In this document: piece after piece, positions 15,701 to 26,852 of the stretch | How the letters are laid out: each line of letters begins with the position of its first letter | Position numbering within the stretch: position 1 is the stretch's first letter | Assembly: GCA_009741485.1 (NCBI GenBank) | Contig: CM019214.1 | Span: 22,280,267 to 22,344,266 of the forward strand | Direction: 5' to 3' | Length of the DNA: 64,000 nucleotides | Source of the DNA: Malurus cyaneus samueli | Taxonomy: Eukaryota > Chordata > Aves > Passeriformes > Maluridae | The notes under the pieces: generated by a model | What the model was told of the DNA's origin: nothing | Seen by the model: the letters and a program-made list of their open reading frames with translations, nothing else | The model's database searches: none | Position numbers and translations under genes: made by a program

Positions 15701-16655
15701 CTGTCAGACCATCCATGAAAGGAATATCTGATGGCAGCCAAGTCACACAGTGTGCCCAAGTTAAATACTTGAGTTTAATGATGGAGAAAGCTGCTTTGGG
15801 GAGCAATCCAAAGCTCTAGCAAAGTGGGGAAATGCTAACTGTTAGCAAATGGTCATGACAATACATTTCTCTAGTTTGGACCTCACTGAGCAGGACTGAT
15901 TTGCTAGATGAGGTTGCTAAAGGAGGAAACAGCAGTGACTGCAAAAAAAGCAATTTTCACCATCATGGGGAAGCCTGGCCTTAATTCCTACCAGAACAAA
16001 GAGTACACAGAGAGCATCATTAATCCTCTCTGGTGAGACTGGACCGTGGCAAAGTAGATCTAAACTGCTGAAGAAAGCTACATTTTCCCAGAAATAACAG
16101 TGCAAATACCAGAGGACAAGTGGATAAAAACAGTTGTGATAGGATACAGGCATTTCATTATGACCTTTCCCATTTTTTTTGTTCCTAAGTAGCACAGTAT
16201 CTTCACTATTTCTTAGCTATGCTTCCTTTACTATATACATATATCCTTTTTTTTGTCTGCAAATAAGGTACTTTTCTGAATCAACCCTTAACTTTTTATT
16301 TTCTCCTTTTTGAAATTATATTAACAGGTCCGAGTAGACATATTTGATAGTTTTTATTTCATATTTTAGTGTAAACAAAAAGCAGTCCTTTGTTTAGCCA
16401 TGAATGTATTCCTTTATTCTAGAAAAGTCATAATCTTCACTGTGATTAGGTTGAGATATTTTCTTAGGGTTTTATGTGCACAGCGATTAGTTTTGAAGCA
16501 ACCTATGTGATAGGACATCATTGACTTACAAAGAATTTTGTCATATTTAGCTTAAATATACTGCAATCAATAGAAATGTTTTTGTATTTGTTTCACGAAC
16601 AGTGTAAATGGGTTTTTGCATAAGGGAATATGCAGTATCTAATATATCCCAAGTC

Positions 16656-16658
<3 letters not shown>

Positions 16659-16713
<55 letters not shown>
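16659..16713. repeat. (CA)n microsatellite, about 27 units
   Basis: An uninterrupted AC dinucleotide run of about 55 bp, followed by ATATTTGTGTATG and a short (TA)n-(CA)n tail to about 16745. Pure and long enough to be polymorphic. Confidence 0.95.
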
Positions 16714-16716
<3 letters not shown>

Positions 16717-16965
16717 TTGTGTATGTATATATATATACACACACTTATACTTACAAATAAATAATACCTTTTTCTTTTATGTTTTTCTTTTAATACACAA
16801 TGATAGTAGTTTTGTGTTTGTCAAATTTCTTCTTATCAAATGCATTCTTTAATAATCTGAGATTAAATTTTTTAATGGCAGGTACAACCTGATCCCTTTC
16901 AAGAGCTGAATTTCCATCTCAGAGAAGATCATAACTACTTTGATTCATGAAATCTTAAGTAGTTC

Positions 16966-17023
16966 ACAGAGTCACAGAATGTCTGACATTGGAAAGAAGA
17001 TTTTCAGAGGTCTTTTCCAATTT
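16966..17023 (-). mobile_element. Short, decayed CR1 LINE 3'-end fragment
   Basis: The + strand reads CACAGAGTCACAGAATG ... ATTGGAAAGAAG ... CAGAGGTCTTTTCCAA. This resembles the reverse complement of the CR1 3' end (cacagaatggttgggttggaa-type, then cctctggaggtcatctagtccaa-type). Only about 60 bp remain and the match is imperfect. Confidence 0.5.
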
Positions 17024-17472
17024 TAGTAATTTTTTTTTCCTTAATTCATTGGCTTGTTTTCCAGTATTTCTAATTGGACCATTTGAAAATAGTACTGCTG
17101 TACTTTCTTGAACACAACAGCTGTCTTATCTGTTGCACATCAATTGCCATCTATTCATTCTATTCTTTACTAACAAACCAGAATGAATCTTCTTGTTTAA
17201 AAAGAAAAAGAAAAAAAAATGGAAAATACTTATCAAGGTTTTTTCATTATCACTTCTAATTGCCCATTTACCTGTTGAACAATTAAAGCACTGCATTTAC
17301 TGGAGGTTTCAGTGTCAGCCTTTGTCCTTGGGATTCCACTGGACTGCTAAGGAACACTTACACCTTTGTAAAGTAGGTAACTTAGTTAATATTAATCAGC
17401 TTAGCAATTTTTTTTCCTTTCTTTTACCTCCATTTCTTCAAACGCAGGCATGTACATGACTGGAATTATCTA

Positions 17473-17513
17473 TGTAGAAATAAACTGCAAGTGTAGAAAT
17501 AAACTGCAAGTGT
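17473..17513. repeat. Tandem duplication, 19-bp unit, about 2 copies
   Basis: The unit TGTAGAAATAAACTGCAAG occurs twice in direct succession without mismatch. Confidence 0.9.
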
Positions 17514-19570
17514 CATTTTACTGTTGCGAATACCTTCATTATAAGGAAGAAACTCCATTCCTGGATCTGATTCAGTCAAATCAAACTTATATTCTTTTCC
17601 TGTACGCATCCGGTAGATCAACAGATTATTTCTGCCTTCAGAGTTGTCAGCATAGCATATTAATGAACAATAAATATGTTTAAAGCTTTTAAATTAGGAG
17701 ATTAGCATCCTCAAAGCCTGCAGATCAGCATTCGAGTTGTAGGGCATTTTTAGCCAGCTTTATGAAGGCTTTTCTGTAATTCAAGTTTATTCTGTCCTTT
17801 TTTAATGAACTCTTCAATATGTATATACTCCTCCCCCCTAATTATTTTCTGTTTGAACCATATAGGATATAAAGTTGGTAATGATCTTTTTTGTTGACAA
17901 CAGTAGGTCTAAATTTAGCTTCAGGACTAGTAGGATAAACTCCAGTAGAAAGTCCTTTTTTTAAAGCATGTAGATTGCCAATAATTAGTGTATTGCAGTA
18001 ATCAGTATATTAGTAGCCATGTGACTTTGCAGATATATGTTCCAATTCTATATACTTGGAATCTATTGCATTTTAAAGCATTTTGTTTTTTCTTTTTCTA
18101 TTGAACAAGAGCAATGCATCCAGAAAAGAGGAAGTCAGGCTCTGTGGACATTATAATTTCTCTTAATTGCCAGCAGCTCTTGAGTGTACTAAAAAGGCTA
18201 AATCTGTGAGCAAAACACTACCACCACTGTGTATTAGAAAAAAAATGTAAAAGAAAATAATGAAAGGGTTTTCATAATATGAGTTAAAATTTGCTTTTGA
18301 CTTGGTTCTGTGGAATCACCATATCTTAGTTTGTACATATTAACAAAATAAATTGATAAGAACAGAGGAATGTGCCTTCTCCATGCCCCTGTGGTGGCCC
18401 TCTCTGGTATTTGGTAATATGAGACCTCTTACATAAACAATACTAATTTGAGTACCAAAAAACCAAAACACCTTGTTTCTTAGATATTTGGATAGTTGGT
18501 CTCCTATGCAATCTCTCTAAGTCCCTGCCTTTCACAATATTCCCAGATTTTTCCATGTCTTGTGTGGCAGTCAAGGCAACAAGACATTTTCATTTTGGGC
18601 AGTCCTGACGGGCACACCGGCTGGGCTAGCTTGCTTGGAATGGTTGGGCTGCCAGCTGCTGCAGTAGAGAATGCAGAGTTCCCGAGTAAATCCTTGCTTT
18701 CCTCAGAGGAAACATCAGTTGCTTGATGAAAGAGCTGCTATTAGTAAAGAATAACATATGTAATCTAGTATAAAAGAGCACCAGGAAATTGTCAATTATG
18801 CATGTAACACAAGGCAGTATTGATTACCACTAATAACCGAGAGCAGCAGAACTCTCATGGACTAAATTTACTCTCTGACTGCGATGTAAGAACAAAACTA
18901 TCACCTGAATAACAACATTAGATAGAAAACAGAGCTGAAAGGACTCTTATTTTCTCTTTTACAGCTTTAATTAAAGCAGCAAACATTTTTTTATACAAAA
19001 GAATTTTAGTGGTGAAATTAGAGTAAGAAAATGCTTCTTGACTTCCTGTATGAGTCATTTACTGTGATGTAAGAATAAATTCTTGTTAAATGTTGAACTG
19101 AAAGTTTGCTTACTATTACCTATTTTGGTACCAAGATATGGTTCAGCTAGTGTTTTATTATTATTATGTTTGTTTTGACCAAACTGCACACAACAGTAAT
19201 GCCAACCATGCAATTATCTGTCGGATTTTTTTGAAAAATCATTTTAGCTATATTATATTTTCAGAGAGTTCTTTTTGTGCTGAGTACCCAGTATGAAAAC
19301 ACACTAGCAAACAAACAAAACCATTGTGGGGATACAAGCTTCCTTCAAGGCTCAGTATGGTAATTTTGTATAAATATTCAATTCTGGTATTACAGGTATT
19401 TCCACAGATTTGAGTGCCAGTCAAAGCTGGATGAAGCAGGACGCTGTGCATTTATAAGAGTGTATACTGAATATGTGTGCTTCATGTCTGTATGGCAGCC
19501 TTCCCTGCTGTTTAATTGTGTCTAACCAGCTGTACAATTTGACTTTTTTGTTGTTACCCACGAATATATA

Positions 19571-19862
19571 TCAGGAAACCTCAATATGAGAAATGACAGC
19601 CCACATGGCACCCATCCTCGATAGAGCTGTGGTGGAGGGCCCCAGGGCAGCAGACATTTGTAGGTGTAGCTCAGAGCAGGAGCTGGGGATGTGCATCCCA
19701 CGTGTGAGTTTTATCCATGGAGTTCCCTGCAGACACATTCCTGGGAACAGCTCCTTTCCAGCGGCGTTGGAGGCTGTAATTACAGCAGGAGATTGTGAGG
19801 CCACTATGGGTGTCACTGACAAATATCAAAAGAGTGTGACATTTGGGACTTCACTGATCTGA
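19571..19862. other. GC-richer block of unknown nature
   Basis: Open in one frame on each strand (89 codons on +, 83 on -) and clearly GC-richer than its surroundings. The translated residues match nothing I know. No convincing donor closes it as an exon. It could be an old repeat, a conserved non-coding block or a chance frame. Confidence 0.3.
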
Positions 19863-20573
19863 ACCTGTCTGAACGTAATACGGACAGATAAACAGGAAAT
19901 AATACAGTAGATAAATAATGAGTGTGTTCACTCTGAGCAACATGAATTGAATGGTACAGATGAGAAGGATTCAAATACCTGAGCTTGTACATTGATGGTG
20001 TATTTTCAGTGATTTTTGTCCACTTTAGCTGAGCTTTCCAAGACAAACATGTATGTATATTTTACAGTTTTGTGTATATTTTACATTTTTGCATATCTTT
20101 TATATTCCATATATATTTATGTGTATATATATATACACTTATTTTTGAAGACATTTTAAGTAAGAGGCAATCTAAAATAGAATATATCATTTTTTTCTTG
20201 GAATTCTAAGTTGCAGTGCAAATTTAGGCCGGTGAATTACACTTCTGTAGGAATCAATTTTTGTAACAATGCAGCTTGTTTTTACAAGGAAAAGAGAGGA
20301 ATAAACTTTTTTATTTTTTATTTTCTTGTTCATAAAGGTTAGAAAAATATAAAATAGTATTTAATTTAATGAAATAAGTCAAATAGCTTTTTTTTGTAAA
20401 TAATAATAATAAACTCTGACACTATTGGAGAGTCATTAGAAACGTATTACTTAGTGTACAAATATTAATTTAAACTAATGCTACATTTACCTCAGTTGTA
20501 CCTGACAAAGAAGCCTGCATTTTTTCATAAAATTGTGAAAAAATTAGTAATGTGTAATAATAACAACTATATT

Positions 20574-20634
20574 GTAGTAGTGGTAGTAGTACTAGTACTA
20601 GTAGTAGTAGTAGTAGTAATAATAATAATAATAA
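20574..20634. repeat. Compound (TAG)n-(AAT)n trinucleotide repeat
   Basis: TAGTAG units with GTAC interruptions change at about 20617 into five AAT units. The 95-codon frame over it is low-complexity (runs of V and I) and not a gene. Confidence 0.9.
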
Positions 20635-21129
20635 CTATTACTATTTCTGCTACTAATAATGAAATAATAAATACAATTCTTCCTGCTGCAGGGATTTTTT
20701 TGCCGGGCAGCCATTGCTATTTGACGGTTCCAGATTACCAGATTGCTAGTAAATGCTCAAAATAGACACTGTTAAAAAGAAAAGGATCTGTTTGTTAAGC
20801 AGAGAATTTAATTTCCTTCATTGTCTTTAAAGGGGCTACATCCAAACTACTTATCAGACCTGATTAGATTAAGTAGGAGGAATGTGATAGAGTTTTTCTG
20901 CTTCTTGTCACCAGTAGGTCTCTTTGGTTCTAGCTCAAGGATATCTGTATGCTTCTACTTAATTCATGGCAGACAACCTCTTAGGGACTCCTGGAAGCTG
21001 TTTCTTTTTTCTCCAAATTTGAGATTTCTGTGTTCCTCGTAGAGCATTTTAGTATTATGGGAGTTATTTTTTCCATTTTCTGTCTAATCATTGCTGCTTT
21101 ACTGCTTGTTCATGTAATCTTTAGGGCTG

Positions 21130-21189
21130 GTTGTTTTTTTTTTTTTAATTTATTTATTTTTTTTTATTTTTTATTTTTATTTTCTTTTA
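21130..21189. repeat. T-rich low-complexity tract
   Basis: T runs with AATTTATTTATT and ATTTTTTATT interruptions. Produces a spurious F-rich frame. Confidence 0.8.
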
Positions 21190-21597
21190 GGTTAATAGAC
21201 TGGACAGCAGAAACTCTTAACAGGAGAATTGTAGATACATGTTTTAGAACTGAACTACCTAATGAGGGCTCTTAAGTCCTTCCTGTCACTGATGGCATAA
21301 ATTTCCTCCTGGAGGAGTTTCTTCTCTCTCGTGCCCATTGAGTCTTTTTTTGGATTTTTTTTATGTATGAAGGTCGAAATTTTTACAGACACTGTGGGTA
21401 TTACTCAGGCTTAGTTCCCTGCTCCCTAGTTCTGAAATATTTCTACCATTGCACAATAATTTTTTTACATCTATGAGTAATTGCATTGATTTCAGGCTAT
21501 TCCTAGTAATTTAACATGGAAAAAGAGCAGACATACTTTGAGTTCAATTAGGCTCTAAACCACCTTCCCAAAAAAATGAGACATTGACATGTGCAAT

Positions 21598-21643
21598 AAA
21601 AAAAAAAACAAACAACAAACAAACAAAAAAACAACAAAAAACC
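21598..21643. repeat. A-rich tract of the (A)nC type
   Basis: AAACAAACAACAAACAAAC-like sequence with the same texture as 5795-5866 and 55744-55812. Confidence 0.8.
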
Positions 21644-21750
21644 TATGAAAAAGTTAAGGATGTGAAACCTCGTGCCTGTAGTTGAAGCTACCTCTAGTAG
21701 TAACTTTTCTTCTCATGAAATATTTTTTTACAGATTTCCAGCTCATTTGA

Positions 21751-21786
21751 ATGCACTCATGCATGGCTGTATGCACTCATGCATGG
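21751..21786. repeat. Tandem duplication of a 16-bp motif, 20-bp period
   Basis: ATGCACTCATGCATGG occurs at 21751 and again at 21771, separated by CTGT. Confidence 0.9.
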
Positions 21787-23514
21787 ATTTCTGACTTTAG
21801 TTGCTCTCTGACCCTTCCTGATGCCTTTGAACATAGTACAAATTATAGAGATATTCCATAATGACCACTTATCTGAAGCTTGCCCAAATGATTACCTTTC
21901 TTTTTCTCTAGTGTTTCTGACAGTTTTTGGTTTCCTGTTCAATTCCTGCCCTCCAGGCAATAAGAATACTTAGTATGATATCAGATGTAGCCAGGTTATT
22001 CAATCATGCATGCTATGTATAGACTTTGATTGAGTTGCCCAGGATTTTCAAGAGCAAACTTGACATCCACATTTGGCCCCACAGCCATCCCACTGTTTCT
22101 GGAATGAATTCCCAAGGGAACAGAATAGAAACTAGGGAATCTTACTGTGGTCTAAGGCAGCTAGGGAAAAAAGGGAGGTAGTAAAAAAGAACAAGGATTT
22201 TCTTCTTTGTACACTGCTAATGAAGGTCTTACTGGAAGTTTCATGGAAACGTGGCTAATTTCTTTTTCTTTTTTTTATTACCTGAACTGTTAACTAAGCT
22301 TCACTTCGTCTAACTTGCTGTCTGCTTTATACCTATTCTCTTCCAGTTGTGTATGGCAACTTTGGAAAGGGAGTTTAATGCTGGAACTGCTAAAGGTTTC
22401 TTATATGAGCTTGTAATTGAATTTTGAGACCATATTCTGCTGTTAAAGAAACTTCTTCAGAATTTAGTCCCCAGCAAATAACTTCTCGTTATCTATAGGT
22501 ATCTCATGTATTTGAGTGGGCTACCAGAAGCAATGGGTTAGCACAAGTTAGTTTCTTCTTGTGCAAATTCAGTATTTTTCTTTTAAATTTCAGGTGGACT
22601 TGAGATAATAGTTCTCCATGAAACTCATGCTTTCCTTGGTGTCATTTCCAGGTTTACATTTGCAGCATGCTTATAAGCCACTGAAGAAGCAGAACTTAGG
22701 GTCTGGCATTCTAGCAGTGGCACCTGAACAGGTCCTACAGCAAAGCTTACTTTATGTTTCTTTGTACTGAGAGTTAAGCCAGGATTAAATAACCTGTGTG
22801 CCATCTGCTACCTGTTGACCCATTTAGAACTTTTAGGATCCACAAGCACTCATTTATGTGCACAAACAATAGAATCCATTTCAGAAAAGAGTAGACACTA
22901 CAAGTAATGAGGGTTAAGGAGGCAAGATTTCAATATACTAAATTTGTCCTTTTCAAGTTCATTTTTCCTAAGCTGCTGGAGGCCTACTTTTTCCCCAATA
23001 CTTTCTTATTTCAGCAAATGGATACAACAAAATAGTCATCCTGTCACTCCATCTACATAAAATAGTAATTGTATTTTGTGTGGAAACAAGACATATTGTT
23101 TCATAATCTAACGAATGTGATCTCTGCCTGTGCTAAAGTCAGTGGTTGCTTTTGCTGCTTGTATGAAGATGCATTTTTACAAGTGCAATAAACAGTAAGA
23201 TTGTCACGTTTTAAATAGGGATTGGGACTTGAGTTTAACAGCAGTGAGAATACTGACACTGCATTGCTTTAGGATAAATCATGGTGTAAAGAGTAGATCT
23301 ACAACATTCAAGACCGTAAATCATATTACACCATAAAATGTGTAGTGGGGTCAAAACTACATGAGACTGGAACTTTTAAAGACATTATTAGATTGCACAT
23401 GGCCCTGTTCAACTGTTTCGGTACTTCATTTTCAACTTAATTTTAAGTTGAGGTTATTTTCCAAAGATATGAGTGTGACTAAAAACAAATATCTCTGAAG
23501 CTGTGTATGAGGGG

Positions 23515-23532
23515 AAAAAAAAAAAAAAAAAA
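23515..23532. repeat. A homopolymer, 18 nt
   Basis: A run of A after GAGGGG. No recognised retrotransposon body next to it. Confidence 0.85.
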
Positions 23533-26500
23533 GAACATACTTATCTACTCATAAATTATTTTTTTATGCCAGGTTGCATCATTTTGCAAAAGACTTCTCT
23601 TGTGTGTGACAAATTGCTGAAGTTTTCATTCTGCTACACTCTACTTATTCCTTAATAGCAGAAGCCTGATTATTTTACATTACCTTGTCATATTTTGAAT
23701 CCCTGCTGCTTGGGTGCATGAGGAACATTGTGCTTTTCACTAAGGTGGTAGAAAAATACAGAATAAATTGTCATATTAATTATAAGGAAATGTAGATTTT
23801 TAGCATAAGCCTTAGAGCAACTTAATCCATAAATGGAAATTCTTCCCTTAAAGGCTTTATACAATCTACAAAGGAAGCTTTTCCAGTTTACTTAATGTTT
23901 ATGGGATTCTGACCCGATTCAGAGTTGCTTAGAAACATTCTTGCTTTAGAAAAGCATGAGTCCTTGCTGGATTCAACCGGATGAATATTTATTTATAGCT
24001 AGATTGTGCCTTTAGGCAAAACCTGAAGTGAAAGCTGATTCATAATTAGCATTGTCCCAGAAGGAGACCTGGAAGGTATAGTGCCTTAGGAACAACCTTC
24101 AAGCTCAGTCTCCTTTTCCTTTGCTACAGGATTCAGTTATTTTAACACAGCAGCCTTAAAAATTGATTGCCGTTCAAACACCGCATCTGAAGATTTTATT
24201 CTCCATGTAAACCTAGTCATAATGCAATCACTCTGCCTGTGCCACTGTATTTACATTTACATTGGTTTTGTCTTCCTTTGTAATGGGTCCTTTTTTTTGG
24301 TCCTTAGAATGGGTCCTTTGTTCTGCTTTAGAATAAGAGTAACGCTTTAATCTTATTCCACTTTTAGTAAAACTGCCTGCCGTTTGACCTGATTTCAGAG
24401 AGGCCATATGTCTGATACATATATAGACTTCTCTGTAATACTGGTATCAAGATTCCTTTCCAGAAATGTGTTTTTCTTTCTTCTGTCAGTTACAGTTAAT
24501 TGCTTTGATTGTGTTGTGATCTGATTCCAAGCACTTCATTCGTATTATTTTACTATAAGGGAGTTTGATTTGTCTTGTCATTAAATGTGAAGGACTAGGA
24601 AGAATATGAAGATAAATGAGATTAAATGTTTTTTTTTTTGCAATTTGGAGTCACATATTTCTGAGAAACAGTTGTATTGAGTGCCTTCATTGGCATCTGC
24701 TCTTTTATCAATTGTGGCTCCTGCTTCTTGATGGCATAATACCACTCTGCTTTCCAGCTTCACTCATAGAGATGGAATTAGTGTTTATCTTCCTCCAGTA
24801 AATTCTGAATCCTTCTTTCTCACCTGTTTAAGCATTTCAGAGAAGCGGATGCATCCTCTTTATACTGCAGATGTGCCAGCAAAGAAAGTCACTGCTTGCT
24901 GCCCTCCAATATAGCAATTCCTGCCTGTGCTTGTGAAGCTAGTCAGATGATTGTCTCCTAACCTATTTCAGTCAGAGTGTTTTAGCTTAATCTGTTTAAA
25001 GAGTCGTCCTTTGTTAACTTGACACATTTTTGTCTGAGACGAGCTCTGGAGAAATCACATGTGCGGTTGAATTAACTTCTAGCAAGAAGACAGAATTAAG
25101 CAGATGACAGAAAGGGTGGGATTTAGTCAAGAAATGGTAAATGTTTTCACATAACTGGCAATGGAAGAGAATGCATCTTCATATCTAAATTGAGGACCAA
25201 CTTTACATTCAGTTCTTCAACAGAAAGTGATATTATCTGTTTTGTGTGCGTGTGTGGTTGAGCAAGCTATGCGTACAAAGTGGAGAGCACAGTGGAAAAT
25301 CACCAGAACTCTGTGTCCTCTGCATATACCTATTGCAAAGAGAGACAGAATGAAAGAAACATTGCCTAAACATAAAAACAACAGTGAAAATGCAGTATTT
25401 TCAACAGACATAATTTGACATAATTTGTACTCAAATCTGACAGCAGAAAATGCAAGAGTGTGCTAGCATATGACATCATACTATCCCTGTCAGTTTTTTG
25501 CATCCTATGCTCATGGTTATTTGTCCATCTAAACATAAATACTAAGGTGTATGGTATTAATAAAAAAATCAGTGATTTTATGAGTATGTTGTTCATCTTT
25601 TCTGTGTTTAAGCATTTAGAAAAAAGAGTGATTTCCAGAGTATAGTGTGATAAAACAAAGTAGAAAATAACAAACTTACTGTGGCCTATGAGAAAGAAAA
25701 GCTTCAACTGTGCACTTAAGTATCTGTCATATTTTCAAACTGACTTGTAAAAATTGCCCATACCTATATTCTGATGTTTCTGCTCAAGCACTTGGGACTG
25801 GCATTTAAGCTAGACTAAGAAAAGAAAGCAAGGAATAAGGTGAGAAAAATATTAGACTTGTTTGGTTTTAGTGTTAAATAATTAAGCAAATGATGACAGT
25901 TGATGTGCAATATTTGGCTCTAATCACAGTTGCTGCTGCTGTCCCAGCTGTTTGAATACTCTGCTGGGCACCAGCTCCACCATCAACCACAGTTTAGCTG
26001 CTGCATGATCCAGCATTGCAGTGGAGACCCTGGCAATGCCACTGTTCCGATACTTTCAGCAGCCTGCTTCTGCATGGGATTTGTTGCTTCACCTAAAATG
26101 AGCCTGGTTTGGGAGCAAAAGAGCACAACATCCATGTCATGTAGGAAAGCTTACCCTTAAGTCCTACCTTAAAGTTCTACTTAAGGCATTCCATAAAATA
26201 AAAAGCCCCCTTTCCTCCTTGCAAAAGAACAACCTCCCAAGGAACCCCCCTGACTTAAGACATAGATATATTTTATCTTTAAAGAGGAAACATGCTTATA
26301 AGGAGACTGATCCATCTGGTATTTTTCCTGATTTACTTGCTCCTAAGTTTACTATATAATGTATTCATGTGGGTGGCTTTTCATATCATCATCAGACCAA
26401 GCCTTTCTGCATGTTCCACGCATTTGCCTTATATATTTACGATGCCTTTTAGTTCTGTTTTCCTTCCTGCATTTTTTTTAAGCCACGAAAGTTTCTATTC

Positions 26501-26631
26501 ATGACCAACCATAAATATCACAGAAATGCAATAGTTTTAATTAACACAAGCAAACCTCTCTTGGCCATGGTGGTCACCTGGACAAGCTGAAAGAGTGCTG
26601 ACTGAATGCGATGTGTGCATTGCATTGCGAC

Positions 26632-26665
26632 GGGTTACATCACTAGTCGTAACATGATGTAACCC
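26632..26665. repeat. Perfect 11-bp inverted repeat in a CpG-rich patch
   Basis: GGGTTACATCA (26632-26642) and TGATGTAACCC (26655-26665) are perfect reverse complements separated by 12 nt. CATGATGTAA occurs at 26653 and again at 26673. CGACG (26628) and CGTCG (26684) form an outer complementary pair. Seven CpGs lie within 26609-26690, unusual for this intron. Confidence 0.85.
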
Positions 26666-26818
26666 AACGCAGCATGATGTAAGCGTCGTGATACATTGGA
26701 GATTTAAAGAAACATCAGCATTCTCTTCTCTCCCTTTGCCCATTTCTAGGAATGTACTGTCATTCATGGTCTAGTAGTTCGTAACAAATCCTTCTTGTGA
26801 GTCTGTGAATGCTCATGT

Positions 26819-26852
26819 CTTGTTCTTATTCTTGTTCTCGTTCTTATTCTTA
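26819..26852. repeat. TTCTTR-type hexamer repeat
   Basis: Imperfect tandem units of the form TTCTTA, TTCTTG and TTCTCG. Confidence 0.75.

Noticed and set aside
23433..23450. CAACTTAA / TTAAGTTG palindrome
   Set aside because: Eight-bp arms in AT-rich sequence are expected by chance in a window of this size.
25366..25707. 113-codon - strand frame rich in F, L and I
   Set aside because: Typical of stop-poor AT-rich sequence read in reverse; no domain, no start context, and overlapped by other frames.
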